Assembly: GCA_965200235.1 (NCBI GenBank)
Contig: OZ241339.1
Span: 1,922,001 to 1,986,000 of the forward strand
Source of the DNA: Azotimanducus chitobiosivorans
Lineage (GTDB): Bacteria; Pseudomonadota; Gammaproteobacteria; Pseudomonadales; Azotimanducaceae
Reading direction: 5' to 3'
Length of the DNA: 64,000 nt
Shown here: one piece after another, positions 8,769 to 19,400 of the stretch
How positions within the stretch are numbered: the first letter of the stretch is position 1
Layout of the letters: every line of letters starts with the position of its first letter
Translations under genes and position numbers: made by a program
The notes under the pieces: generated by a model
The model's database searches: none
The model's input: only the letters and a program-made list of their open reading frames with translations
What the model was told of the DNA's origin: nothing

Positions 8769-11306
8769 TCATCTTTGTATCCGAAAAGTGGCGATCTCGC
8801 CAGGTGCTATTGCGTCGATTCGATTGTCCACATCTTCTCCGGCGAGTGAAACCCGCCTCACCGCACGGGTGGAAAATTCCGCTGTCTGCGGCTTCGCTGT
8901 TGGATTGAACATGCGCACTTCCACTTCCTTCCCGAGTCGGCGGCAGGCGGTGATCATCAGTTCGTCCGCGCGGACGCTGAGCGGCGTATCCGTGACGCAG
9001 CCACTGCCGTTCAAAAAGAGTAGCGGACGACGAAACTCGTCGGCCTCTCGCAGGGAAAGCCGATCATGGCCGCCGACTGAAAAGATGAGGTCATACTGGT
9101 GATCTCCGAGACACTGCGCTTCGGGGGTTTCAATATCGGGGCCGGCGCCCGCGCCTCTCGTCACAAGATCCCTTCGAGACAGCCAGCCAACGGAACGAAT
9201 TAACGTCAGGGCGAGCATATCGACATGACCGTCATCAAGAATTTCATACTCCTGCAGCGCCAGATGCGCGACACCCAGCTTGCCGGCACGGATGAACGAA
9301 TGCGACGGATTGACGCTGACCCTCGCTTCAGACTTCAAACCCGATGCCCGCGCTTCTTGAAGCGCGACCGGCCGCTCGATGAGCGCAAAAGCAGAATCGC
9401 TCACCGTATGCGTAAGCTTCTCTCCGAGCGCAAACACCAGTCTCAATCGATGATCTTTGGCATTGTTGGTCCACCCGAGGCTTGCGCGGACAAACGGTTC
9501 GCCATCGAGCAGTCGCAGCCTGAGTACGCCGTGCGAAACCACGTGCTCATGCGAGGCACGGTTGCGCTCAGCGTGCAATGATTGCGGTTGGCGCAGACGG
9601 AGCAGCACCTCGAGCTCGTGACCATGCTCGCCAAGCTGCCACACCCGTGTGCCGGAGACCTCCGCTTTCACCCGCCAAGGCTCTGGCGGCGGAGAATAGT
9701 TGTAGCTGTCTCCGGCATCACCTTCGGAAACGATCATGATCGCCGATGCGATCATATCTTTGCTGCGGGAATCTTCTATCTCAACGCCGGAATCCACAGC
9801 CCGAATGGATAGCCGGTCACTACTGATCATGCTCGCTTCAGGGCTCGGAACGGCCAGCGGGCACATGCTAGGAGCCGTTCCCTTTGCGACGTGAAGCACC
9901 TTGCTTTGCCATCCATCCATTGCCAAGCGAACAAACAACGCATAGCGGTGCCCGTGGACATGCTCCGGGAAATCATCGACTGGCGAAGCGAACTTTCTGT
10001 GCGCCTCGACATCGCATGCAATCGCTTCGCACGGCTGCCCTGATTCGTCGGTGATCTTGAGGCCTTGGGCCTGCTCGCCCGCGAGGAACACATGCATCGG
10101 ATGCCATCCCGAACGCGACTGCATCGAAGGGTTGAACGCGGTCATCCAGGTATCGTCGGCAAACGGTGATGGTGTTGCCGGGCAGTTGAGATACGCGCCT
10201 TGCAAACCTAGCTGGTCGCAGACGAGCGTCTGCAGCGCGTCGAGTCGCTCTTGAATTCGCCTGAAGCGCACCATCATCTCTTGATGAACCGTGTCCGTAC
10301 TGCATCCGCAGATTGAGTCGTGAGCATGCTGCTGAAGCAGCAGTTTCCATGTCTCCCGCAAGTATCTCGTGGGGTATTGCGCACCAAGGTCAGCGGCCGC
10401 AAGCAGCGGCTCGACATGCCCCAACAGCCTATCTTCCGCGGCTTGGTTGAGGCCTTTCAGGTAGCGCCTCGTCGAGAGCACATCGGGCAATACAAATGCA
10501 TTGGTGTTTGAGCGCAACTCGCCAGTCATCCGCACTCGCGGACGAACAGTCTGCGAGCATCGCGTCTTCATGTGCTCGGGCAGCGTCGTCAGCCGCATCT
10601 GGTATCGACTTTGCGCAGCATTGAAGTCGGCAATCCTGTCTTTCAAGTTCGCCGGAGGCACGAGATGGTCGCCACCCTGCATGAGAAGCAACGGACTGTG
10701 GTCGGCTTTGTCGACCAAGCGGTCAAGATAGCACGTGGCCGCATCCACGTAGTCCACTTTGGAAAGCGGCTGTTGATAGTAGCCTTCGGGGAGAAAGAGA
10801 CAGTCCACGCCATCGCCATGCAGCGGATGCCATTCGAACAGGTCGCCTTCGATATCGACGCCTCTCCAGACGACAGCGGTATGGATTTGAAACCCTTTGA
10901 AAATCTGCGGCATTTGAGCCACGTGTCCGAAGGTGTCAGGGAGATACCCCACAAAATCCCTCTCCCCGTAGTGTCGAGAGACGCGAATACCCTCCTGCAA
11001 GTTTCTGACAAGCGCCTCCCCACAGCACAGGAACTCGTCCGGCATGACATACCACGGACCGATACTGATGCGCCCCGCATTGATGAGCGAGACGGCCGCA
11101 TCAGCTATATCCCCCTCGCAATGCGCCAATAGGTCCTCAAGCGCGGCGGTTTGCCCGTCGAATAGAAAATGGTTGATCTGACCTGCCCGCAGACTCTCGA
11201 TAATCGACGGGAAGATGCGCAGCAATCTCGCCACATAGGCCTCGTGACTGAGGTACCACTCGCGATCCCAATGCGTATGCGCAACAACGGACACTTGTCT
11301 TGACAT
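8769..11306 (-). CDS. GH38 alpha-mannosidase (MngB-like)
   Basis: About 845 residues from the ATG at 11306, which places the zinc-binding HTHWDREW at residues 10-17. The catalytic nucleophile Asp124 is in LPDTFGH. HAHDSICGCS (around 327-336) supplies further zinc and active-site residues. These features, together with FDGQTAALED and GPWYVMPDE, place it with bacterial GH38 enzymes such as mannosylglycerate hydrolase. There is no signal peptide, so it acts on imported oligosaccharide or phosphorylated sugar in the cytoplasm. The start lies 5 bases after the permease stop. The substrate linkage cannot be told from sequence. Confidence 0.92.
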   Translation of the reverse strand: MSRQVSVVAHTHWDREWYLSHEAYVARLLRIFPSIIESLRAGQINHFLFDGQTAALEDLLAHCEGDIADAAVSLINAGRISIGPWYVMPDEFLCCGEALVRNLQEGIRVSRHYGERDFVGYLPDTFGHVAQMPQIFKGFQIHTAVVWRGVDIEGDLFEWHPLHGDGVDCLFLPEGYYQQPLSKVDYVDAATCYLDRLVDKADHSPLLLMQGGDHLVPPANLKDRIADFNAAQSRYQMRLTTLPEHMKTRCSQTVRPRVRMTGELRSNTNAFVLPDVLSTRRYLKGLNQAAEDRLLGHVEPLLAAADLGAQYPTRYLRETWKLLLQQHAHDSICGCSTDTVHQEMMVRFRRIQERLDALQTLVCDQLGLQGAYLNCPATPSPFADDTWMTAFNPSMQSRSGWHPMHVFLAGEQAQGLKITDESGQPCEAIACDVEAHRKFASPVDDFPEHVHGHRYALFVRLAMDGWQSKVLHVAKGTAPSMCPLAVPSPEASMISSDRLSIRAVDSGVEIEDSRSKDMIASAIMIVSEGDAGDSYNYSPPPEPWRVKAEVSGTRVWQLGEHGHELEVLLRLRQPQSLHAERNRASHEHVVSHGVLRLRLLDGEPFVRASLGWTNNAKDHRLRLVFALGEKLTHTVSDSAFALIERPVALQEARASGLKSEARVSVNPSHSFIRAGKLGVAHLALQEYEILDDGHVDMLALTLIRSVGWLSRRDLVTRGAGAGPDIETPEAQCLGDHQYDLIFSVGGHDRLSLREADEFRRPLLFLNGSGCVTDTPLSVRADELMITACRRLGKEVEVRMFNPTAKPQTAEFSTRAVRRVSLAGEDVDNRIDAIAPGEIATFRIQR

Positions 11307-11311
11307 CACGC

Positions 11312-12133
11312 TCAACCCTTGACCGCCCCCCTCAATGCGCCGGAAATGAAGAATCTTTGTGTAAACAGAAATACCAGCATCATAGGCACGATAGAGAGAA
11401 CCGCGCCAGCGGCGACAAGCCGCCAATCTTTTCCGAACGCACCCGCAAGCTTGTTGACGCCGAGCGGCAGGGTATACCTCGTCTGGTCGTCGATGATGAT
11501 CAGCGGCCAGAGGAAGTCACCCCACACGCCGACAAACGTAAACACCGCAAGCGTTGCCAGTGTCGGTTTCACGAGCGGTAGCAACACATGCCACCAGATT
11601 TGCAGCCGCGTAACCCCTTCGAGATGCGCCGATTCCTCTAGCTGATGCGGGATCGCCATAAAGGCCTGTCGCATCAGAAAAATCCCGAAGGCGGTGCACG
11701 CATGTGGAATGACCAGCCCAAGAAAGGAGTTGTTGAGACCGAGCGCCACCGCGATCGTGTACAGAGGAATCATCAGTAATTGAAAGGGCAGCATCAAGGT
11801 ACTGATAAGCAGGAGGAAAATGCCCTGTTTGCCGGCAAAGGACATGCGCGCAAGCGGATAGGCGGCTAGTGAACATAGCATCAAGTTGCACGAAACGGCG
11901 AGCGCGGCCACCAAGGCGCTATTCAGGAAATAGCTCAAAAACGGCAACGCCTCGAACACTCGTTTGAAGTTATCGAGCGTCGCTTCCCGTGGTATCAGCG
12001 CCGGCGGGTATTGAAATATATTCTCCGCCCCTGATTTCAAAGCTGTGGACAGCAGCCACAGAAAGGGTCCGGCAAATACAGAAGCCACAATCATCAGTAC
12101 CGCGTATCGCAGGACTATCCGGCTCGATGACAT
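11312..12133 (-). CDS. carbohydrate ABC transporter permease (MalG type)
   Basis: A 273-residue inner-membrane permease with about six hydrophobic segments. The EAA loop that docks on the ATPase reads EESAHLEGVTRLQIWWHVLLPLVKP. The N-terminal pattern PFLWLLSTALKS and the end FISGALRGAVKG are typical of the CUT1 MalG-like subunit. It pairs with the MalF-type permease encoded 52 bases upstream and with the ATPase and binding protein of the same operon. Its last codon lies 5 bases before the mannosidase start. Confidence 0.92.
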   Translation of the reverse strand: MSSSRIVLRYAVLMIVASVFAGPFLWLLSTALKSGAENIFQYPPALIPREATLDNFKRVFEALPFLSYFLNSALVAALAVSCNLMLCSLAAYPLARMSFAGKQGIFLLLISTLMLPFQLLMIPLYTIAVALGLNNSFLGLVIPHACTAFGIFLMRQAFMAIPHQLEESAHLEGVTRLQIWWHVLLPLVKPTLATLAVFTFVGVWGDFLWPLIIIDDQTRYTLPLGVNKLAGAFGKDWRLVAAGAVLSIVPMMLVFLFTQRFFISGALRGAVKG

Positions 12134-12185
12134 CCCTTACCCCTCAGATTCAAGGAACGCGCGGGATCCTGCGTCGCACCAACCA

Positions 12186-13094
12186 TTAACGATACATCGT
12201 TATCCCAGTGTTGGGACTGCCTCGGCTGAGCATAAGGTTAATCATGGAAAGCGCGAGCGTGACGACGAACAACGCGATGCCCGCTGCCGAGGCATATCCC
12301 ATGTCAAATTCAACAAAGGCGTTTTGATACACGAAGAAGACCAGTGTTTCGGTCTGACTCAAGGGCCCGCCATTTGTCATGATGAACACTTCCTCAAATA
12401 CCTTCATCGCCGCGATCGACGAAATCACCGCAACGAGCGCGATGTACGGCTGAAGCATTGGTATTGTGATGAAAACGGTCTGCCGCACTCGACTGACACC
12501 CGCAAGATCGGCAGATTCGTAGAGCGACTTCGGGATGGACTGCAGTCCTGCAAGATAGATGACCATATAAAACCCCATCCCACTCCAAACTGTCACTGCC
12601 ATCACAGCAAAGAGGGACGTGTCGGCCACTGCGAGCCAAGCGATGGGGTCATCCAAGATGCCAAGCTTTTGGAGTATGAAATTCAAGACGCCATTCTCTT
12701 CGTAGACCCACTTCCACATCAGGCCTGTGACGACCAGCGATGTCACCACTGGCAGGTAGTAGATAGCGCGAAACACGGCGATGCCGGGCAGTCTCCGATT
12801 CACCAGCACTGCGAGAAAAATCGGCGCGAAGGTGAGTATCGGAACCACGACGAGGAGGTAAAGCAAGCTGTTCAAGAGCGCGTTCCAGAAAAACGGATCG
12901 CTCACCAATCTTCGATACTTCTCTAGTCCGACGAATCGAGGTGCTTCTATCATGTTGTACTCGCCAAAACTGATCAGCAATGCGCTGATCATTGGTAGCA
13001 GGACAAAGGTGCCGATGAGAAGCATCGCTGGCGTGAGGAATGCGTAAGGCACACATCTGTGCAGTGTCTCGTGCCATTCCCGATGCGCTCTCAT
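12186..13094 (-). CDS. carbohydrate ABC transporter permease (MalF type)
   Basis: A 302-residue permease with about six membrane segments. It opens with PYAFLTPAMLLIGTFVLLP, the usual first segment of CUT1 MalF/UgpA proteins. The docking loop is ESADLAGVSRVRQTVFITIPML, and the conserved TNGGPLSQTETLVFFVYQNAF follows. It is the heterodimer partner of the 11312-12133 permease. It overlaps the ROK kinase gene by 4 bases, a coupling typical of a single operon. Confidence 0.92.
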   Translation of the reverse strand: MRAHREWHETLHRCVPYAFLTPAMLLIGTFVLLPMISALLISFGEYNMIEAPRFVGLEKYRRLVSDPFFWNALLNSLLYLLVVVPILTFAPIFLAVLVNRRLPGIAVFRAIYYLPVVTSLVVTGLMWKWVYEENGVLNFILQKLGILDDPIAWLAVADTSLFAVMAVTVWSGMGFYMVIYLAGLQSIPKSLYESADLAGVSRVRQTVFITIPMLQPYIALVAVISSIAAMKVFEEVFIMTNGGPLSQTETLVFFVYQNAFVEFDMGYASAAGIALFVVTLALSMINLMLSRGSPNTGITMYR

Positions 13095-14098
13095 GCTCCG
13101 TCCTCGCTCCCATTACACAGATGCAACGCCTGCCAAGCCATCAACCCCGCACCGACCATGGCCGCATCGTTGCCCAAGGTCGCTGGCCTCACATCCATGT
13201 TCGCGGGCAAGCCGAAACGCCGGTTGACAGCCTCCAAGGATTGGCAGAACCTCGGCCACCAGAGCGACTTGGCCTCAATCATGCCGCCTCCAATAATGAT
13301 GGTTTCCGGATCATAGTTCCATTGCAGGTTGTGGCAGGTTGTCGCAAGCAGGCGGGCCCACCTTGACATAGCCGCCTGTGCCACGTCACCTGCGGCACCG
13401 CCCGCCGACAGCGCTGCAATCACGGCATGGCCGTCAGCAAACAGTGTCAAGGCGTTTTCGTCGCAATCTTCGCAATCAATGCCCCCTTTCGCTGCCTGCT
13501 CGCCTTGAATACGTCGCGCCAGCTTCGCAAGGCCGTCACCCGAGAGCGTGGTTTCCAGTTGCTCCCATTCGTCTGGGCGCGACAGGTCGCCGACAAGCGT
13601 TTGTCCAAAGTGCCCCGCCAAGAAAAAAGTGCCAGCGCGCAGCGCTCCGTTCGAGTAGATCGCCCCGCCCAAGCCTGTGCCGAGGGCAAGTAGGATGGCA
13701 TCGCGACCTGCGAGGGACTGTTTCCATATCTCGGCGTACAGCGCACAGTTGCCGTCATTGTCAACCAGCACGCGCCGAGAGAAAGCGGACTCAAAGGCTT
13801 TCTTGATCTCAAAGCCGTTCCATCCCGGCATGAAGTCGGCAGCGGCGGCAATCACGCCCGTCTTGGTCTGCACCACACCGCCGGTCGAAACGCCAACGGC
13901 GGCAGCATGGTCTACGTTGCGGCGATTGCGTCCGAGGAGTGTTTGGGTGAGCGCCTGCGCGACTGACATGATGCCGTCAGGACCTTCTTGAGCGCGAGAC
14001 GGTGCTCCCAATTGATCGAAGATCTCGCCCGAAGACGCAATCAAGCCAGCGCGAACTTTGCTGCCGCCGATGTCGTATGCCATGACACAGGGCGTCAT
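13091..14098 (-). CDS. ROK family sugar kinase
   Basis: A 335-residue kinase. The ATP-binding motif DIGGSKVRAGL is at residues 9-19, the catalytic Asp is in LVDNDGNCALYAE, and the glycine-rich ALGTGLGGAIYSNG follows. The usual ROK zinc signature CXCGXXGCXE is missing. In its place is GHFGQTLVGDLSRPDEWEQLE, with a separate CEDCDEN segment further on. Next to NanE the obvious role is phosphorylation of N-acetylmannosamine (NanK) or a related hexosamine, but glucose or mannose cannot be excluded. It sits between binding-protein and permease genes in the operon. Confidence 0.85.
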   Translation of the reverse strand: MTPCVMAYDIGGSKVRAGLIASSGEIFDQLGAPSRAQEGPDGIMSVAQALTQTLLGRNRRNVDHAAAVGVSTGGVVQTKTGVIAAAADFMPGWNGFEIKKAFESAFSRRVLVDNDGNCALYAEIWKQSLAGRDAILLALGTGLGGAIYSNGALRAGTFFLAGHFGQTLVGDLSRPDEWEQLETTLSGDGLAKLARRIQGEQAAKGGIDCEDCDENALTLFADGHAVIAALSAGGAAGDVAQAAMSRWARLLATTCHNLQWNYDPETIIIGGGMIEAKSLWWPRFCQSLEAVNRRFGLPANMDVRPATLGNDAAMVGAGLMAWQALHLCNGSEDGA

Positions 14099-14100
14099 GA

Positions 14101-15408
14101 TCAGTTGGGTGAGGCGCCGGACATCCGCGAGATAGTGCGCCAGTCGTCGATCAAATTCTTGGCGCCTTCCTCGACAGAGACTTCGGCAAGCATGGCGCGT
14201 TGCGTGTGCTGAATGAACGCGGTGCGAAGCCTTGAGTAATTGGTCAGCGGCGGCAGCAGCACCGCACCTCCGCGAATTTGCTCAATGGAATGCGCCCTTG
14301 CAATCTCGAAGTTGTCACGCGGATCGGTGATGTCGAAGAATCGGTCCTCTAGGCTACTTGGCGTGGACGGAATAATGGGGACATGTCGTGCCATTTCCGT
14401 TTGCCTCTCCGGAGACGTGATGAACACGATGAAAGCAAACGCCTCTTGCGGGTGCTGCGTCTGTGTGGGGACGACAAGATTCATGGCCGCAATATTTGCC
14501 CGGCCTTGGTCAGCATTGGGATGCGGCCGGACCACAAGGTCAGCCACAAGCTCCGGCGCATTGAGGCGAATCGTGTGCAGCATCTGCATCCCGCTCAAGA
14601 GCATGGCAAGCTCCCCGGATTGAAAGAGATCAACCGCTTTTTGATGCCCTTCAATTAGCACCGAGGGCGGCACAGCGCCGCTTTCGTAGAGATCGGCGTA
14701 GTAGCGCAGCAGTTTTTCGACCGATGCGTCTGTCAATCCGTACGCAGGCGAGTCGTTGCGGATGTCACCGCCCATGAGCACGTAGTTTTCCATCGGCTCG
14801 CCGCCATCAAAACTCGGGAAATACGTGTATTTGCCAGCCTTTTCCCTGATGATCCCGCCAATCTCGATGATGTCCTCAAGCGTCGCCGGGAACGGGACAT
14901 TCGCTTCATCGAATATAGATGTGTTGTAAATTGCCACACTGGTTGAAAGATACCAAGGGATGCCAAAGTATCTGCCGTTCAGCTGATTCGAGCGCCATAC
15001 GCCGGCATGGTACAAGGCGATGGTCTCAGCACCAAGATAACGGGTTGGGTCTTCGAGCGCGTTGAATTCGGCGAGTTTTGATGCGAACTGCGGGTTCAGA
15101 TTGGCAACATCCGGCGCGGTTCCGGCAGCGACCGAGGACAGCAGCTTGCGCTCCATGTCCGCCCATGCGACATCGACCCATTTGATATTGACATGCGGAT
15201 GGCTCTGTTCGAACGCGGTGATCGATGAATTGATATAGCCATCGAGAATCGGTGACAACTGCATCGTCCAGAATTCGATTTCGACTATGTCTACATCCCC
15301 GTCTGATCGCTCGTCGTGCGCTTGCCAGAGCATGACTGCTCCAACGGAGCAAGCCATGATCACGGGAATGACTAGCAGGCTCCTTACACTTATCGGGCGC
15401 AAAACCAC
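14101..15408 (-). CDS. extracellular solute-binding protein of sugar ABC transporter
   Basis: A 435-residue protein with an N-terminal hydrophobic segment (SLLVIPVIMACSVGAVML, residues 9-26) that works as a signal or anchor. It is followed by the family-1 binding-protein pattern VEIEFWTMQLS, DVAWADMERKLLSSVAAGTAPDVANLN and later YGIPWYLSTSVAIYN-like sequence. A Cys at 20 lies inside the hydrophobic stretch but without a clear lipobox. It delivers the ligand to the MalF/MalG-type permeases. It lies directly before the ROK kinase gene (2 bases) and 9 bases after nanE. Confidence 0.88.
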   Translation of the reverse strand: MVLRPISVRSLLVIPVIMACSVGAVMLWQAHDERSDGDVDIVEIEFWTMQLSPILDGYINSSITAFEQSHPHVNIKWVDVAWADMERKLLSSVAAGTAPDVANLNPQFASKLAEFNALEDPTRYLGAETIALYHAGVWRSNQLNGRYFGIPWYLSTSVAIYNTSIFDEANVPFPATLEDIIEIGGIIREKAGKYTYFPSFDGGEPMENYVLMGGDIRNDSPAYGLTDASVEKLLRYYADLYESGAVPPSVLIEGHQKAVDLFQSGELAMLLSGMQMLHTIRLNAPELVADLVVRPHPNADQGRANIAAMNLVVPTQTQHPQEAFAFIVFITSPERQTEMARHVPIIPSTPSSLEDRFFDITDPRDNFEIARAHSIEQIRGGAVLLPPLTNYSRLRTAFIQHTQRAMLAEVSVEEGAKNLIDDWRTISRMSGASPN

Positions 15409-15417
15409 TTCTGCGTC

Positions 15418-16131
15418 TCAATGGCGGGGCGAACATCCCGTGTCAGGAGAAAAAGCTTCAAGACCATTGACGAACCACCCTGTGATGGTTTCGAGTCTTG
15501 TCAGCGCCGTACCGACGGTCACTCCCCAAGCCCCCAGTCGATGTGCCTCCTGAGCTTTCCGAGGCGTGTTGTAGCGTCCTTCGGCAATGACGCGAGGCGC
15601 AACAGTGACCGCATGTTTCAAAAGCTGGTAGTCGGGTTCCGGCGGCGTTCGCCCGCCCACGTAGCCGGAGAGCGTTGTGCCGATGAAGTCCACATTGAGC
15701 GCCAAGGCAAAATGAACATCGTCCATGCATGAGCAATCAGCCATGGCGTGGCAGTCATTATCAAGAATTGCCTTGACGATGTCTTCGCGTCGAGTCGGCC
15801 TGACTCGGTCGGTCGCGTCAAAAGCAATCACGTCAGCGCCGGCCTCAGCGAGTGACAGCACATCTTCAACGCTTGGCGTGATGCACACTTCGCTGTTCTG
15901 CATATCCCGCTTGACAATGCCGAACACGGGCACTTCACTCACCTGCCGTATTTTCGCGACCCTTGCGGCACCTTCTATTCTCAACGCCTTTGCGCCACCG
16001 TCAATGCACGCAGAGGCCATGGCGACCACCATGTCGTCGCGGTCAAGCGGCCCGCCGACAACAGGCTGACAGGAGGCAATAATGCTGCCTTTCATTGTTT
16101 GGTCGAGATCTTCGACTGTGAAACGCTTCAC
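15418..16131 (-). CDS. nanE: N-acetylmannosamine-6-phosphate 2-epimerase
   Basis: A 237-residue TIM-barrel enzyme that converts ManNAc-6-P to GlcNAc-6-P. Family blocks are SIIASCQPVVGGPLDR (near residue 15), the catalytic Lys in FGIVKRD, ITPSVEDVLSLAEAGADVIAFDATDR, GTTLSGY and VIAEGRYNTP, followed by AWGVTVGTALTR. It is the first gene of the minus-strand operon, downstream of the divergent promoter region. NanA, NagA and NagB are not in the window, so the rest of the amino-sugar route must lie elsewhere. A start at Met13 is also possible. Confidence 0.93.
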   Translation of the reverse strand: MKRFTVEDLDQTMKGSIIASCQPVVGGPLDRDDMVVAMASACIDGGAKALRIEGAARVAKIRQVSEVPVFGIVKRDMQNSEVCITPSVEDVLSLAEAGADVIAFDATDRVRPTRREDIVKAILDNDCHAMADCSCMDDVHFALALNVDFIGTTLSGYVGGRTPPEPDYQLLKHAVTVAPRVIAEGRYNTPRKAQEAHRLGAWGVTVGTALTRLETITGWFVNGLEAFSPDTGCSPRH

Positions 16132-16260
16132 TGCTCGGCCTTTACGCGAAGAAGCCAGCGCGGATTCGCAGCATCATGTGCTTCTCCTTATCTGTTAGTT
16201 GAGGCCTGTTGGTTGAGCCAGTGTGTAAGCAGTTCGGCATCAAAGCCGACGCTAAAGTGC

Positions 16261-16415
16261 CGCGATAATACCAGATACTACCAATTGCTCATCGCATCGC
16301 CAGTCAAATGCTTGTTACCCTGGAGAGAGACGATAGCTTCGCGTCGTCAAGTATCAAATAGCGACATGTGGTATTGTGGTATTAAAAATACTGGTATGTA
16401 TAACGCAAACTGGTA
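16261..16415. promoter_or_regulatory. divergent control region with repeated TGGTAT half-sites
   Basis: The 320 bases between nanE and the TonB receptor are AT-rich relative to the flanks. They hold ATACCA at 16268-16273, TACCA at 16279-16283, TGGTAT at 16369-16374, 16377-16382 and 16392-16397, and TGGTA at 16411-16415. The same hexamer forms an inverted pair beside the GntR gene (21930-21953). GntR/HutC-type regulators of amino-sugar genes commonly bind TGGTAT-type dyads, so these are likely operators for the regulator at 21155. Promoter hexamers are not clear enough to name. Confidence 0.5.
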
Positions 16416-16452
16416 ACATATATCATCGCAATACTCACCACTATAGGGGGAC

Positions 16453-19400
16453 ATGGAGATGACTATGAAACTGAGCAGAAAAACATGTGCAAAAAAGGCC
16501 TGTGCGTGTAAAAGATATATGCTTCTCTCCTTGATATCTTTGCTGCTCGCGGTGCTGACTGGGGCGGTCTCGGCGCAGACGCAAGCGCAGGCGGTCGACG
16601 AGGACGATGAGGTGATCGAAGAAATCGTCGTGACGGGGATCAGGAATTCCCTGTCAAAGGCGCTTGACACGAAACGGGACTCATCAGCCATCGTGGATGC
16701 AATCAACGCCGAAGATATCGGTAAGTTTCCAGATCAGAATGTGGCGGACTCGCTGTCTCATGTCCCAGGCGTGAGCGTCACACGAAGTTTTGGCGAAGGT
16801 GAGCGGATATCGATTCGCGGTACCCGCTCCTCACAAAACCGCACCTTGCTGAATGGAATGTCAGTCGCGACCACCGAGTGGTTCACCCTCAACCTGTCAT
16901 CGCGCGGTTTCAATTACACCGTACTGCCCGCGAATCTGGTTAGAGCCATTAAGGTATACAAGACACCTCAGGCGGATTTGCAGGAAGGTTCGCTGGGCGG
17001 CACAGTAGTTCTGGAAACCAACAAGCCGCTTGATCTCAAGCCTTTCACCGTGTCCCTACAGGGCCAAGGCCAATATTCCGGCAACTCAAAGGAATGGAAT
17101 CCGAACGGTTCCGCCCTAGTTTCTTGGCGCAACGAAGAAAAGACCTTTGGCGCGCTTATTTCAGCGACGCGGCAGGACCGCACGGTGCATCGCTTCGGAC
17201 GGGTACTGAACCGCTTTTTGGAGCCCGGCCATTCAGACAATTCCTCGGATGACTACTGGGCACCGCGCCTCATGAACCGACCGGATTTTCGTCAACAGCG
17301 TGAACGTGAGACCTTGTTCTTCTCCGGCCAGTGGCGCCTCGGTGATGGCTTCGGTATGACGGTGAACTATCTGGATACGGTGCTAGGCGCGAACAGCAAT
17401 AACAACAGCAATCTGGTCACTATCAATGAGCGGGATCGGGGCAGCCTCGACCCGGGATCAATTGTGACTCGGGGCAGCGGTAGCGAGGAGGGTGTTGTGG
17501 CCGGCACTTGGTATATGCGTAACTGTGCGCCCACGCCCGCTTGCAACTCGGCGATGGGTGTGGATAGAAACGGCGATGGATTCCCTGACAACAACCAGCC
17601 CTGGCCCTTCCCAGGCGGCCGTACCCAAGTGTTCGACCGCTTGTCTCGGATCGACACCCAGGCGCTCGATATTGAATTCTCTTACACCAGCAAAGCCGGA
17701 TGGACGCTTTCGACCCACATAGGCGAAACTGAGTCGCAGGGCGGTAATTTTGATCAACGCGGTTGGTTTTTCAGCGCCGAGCATAGCGGCTATACATGGA
17801 TGGATCCGACAACCGGCGAGGAAATACGGCGCACCCGCGACGACTGGATCCACGCAGCCACGATGGATGAAAACCTGAATCTACGTTATCTAACTACGCC
17901 GGAAGGCAGCAACGGGCTGCATCCCCCCGGAACCGATGGGCTGCGCGAAGAAAGTGATCGCTCCTATGCCGGGCGACTGTTCGATTTCGGCAATCAGGGG
18001 CGCTCCCGCACCGTCGATTTTGAGGAAGAGCAGTACCTCATGCTGGACTTCGAACAGGATGTGAACTTTGGTGTCCTGACCTCGCTCAAGGCAGGGATCA
18101 TGCACCGGGACCGCGACAAAGGCGCAACTACAACCTCTACAGCTACACCCGCAACCACGACGACGACTATCAGAGGGATGCCAACGGCGATTTTGTCCGC
18201 AATGCCAAGGGCATCGCGCTCAAGAAACCCGGTGCCGACGACAATGACTGGCTGAAAGACGCTGGCCGCGGCGCTGGCCGCCTCGACCCTTTCAGTCGGT
18301 CGCGCTATTTTGGCGATGACAAGCGTTCGCTTACCATCGCACATTTTTCCAACGGTGAGCGATCCCCTTTGGGCTACCTGCTAGTGGATAGCGACACCGC
18401 CCGGGCGCTCGACAGCCGCCCCACTGAAGAGCTGTTAGAGGCTATCTTTCTCGAAGACACATGGAATGTGGCGGAGAAAATCACGTCCGCGTATATCAAG
18501 TCCGATTATCGAACGGAGCGTTTTCGTGGCGAGTTTGGGTTGCGGATTTCCCGCACAGAGACGAACTCGCAGGGATACGAAGTGGTGGGTGATCAGTCGG
18601 CAGCCGCCCTGTTCTTGAACCCCAACGCCCAAGCGGAGGCATCCAATATAGTCAACCGCGCCAATCAAAATCGACTCTGCACACCCGAAACCTGCTTCGC
18701 CAATTGGATTACCCGCAGCAACAGCTATACAGAGTTTCTACCCAACTTCAATCTCGCGTATGACCTGAATGATCAGGTGACGCTGCGTTTTGGCGCGGCT
18801 CGTGTCATGGCGCGGCCCGACCCTCAGGCGCTGGCTGTGCGAACATCCTATTATGGCAATCTCAACGCTGGTGCGCGGGGTAACCCTGCCTTGGAAGCGA
18901 TCGTTTCCGATCAGTTCGACCTGTCTGCGGAATGGTATTTTGCTGAGGATTCGCTACTGGCCGCCACACTCTTCTACAAGGACATCTCCGACGCGCCCTT
19001 GGCCGTCACAGCTAAGGAAACCCGCACCGTGTTCGAGAATGGCGTCCTTGTTGAACAGGAGTTTGACACCTCCCAGCCCATCAATGGTGAGGATCAGCGC
19101 CTGTCCGGGGTTGAGGCATTGTGGCAGCAACCTCTGTGGGGTCGCTTTGGCGCGATTGTCAATTACACATGGACCGACGCTGAGGTTCCGGGGCAGGATC
19201 GCGATCCGCTTGAAGGGCTCGGTGCTGGCGCAGTCGAAGGTGCCTCGGAACATACCTTCAATACCACTTTCTACTATGAACATGCAGGTATCAATGCGCG
19301 CATCAGCTACAACTGGCGTTCCGAATACCTGATCGAAACATCCTTCTTCGGCTCCGAAACCTGGGCCAATGATTACGGCTATCTGACGTTCTCAAGCAGT

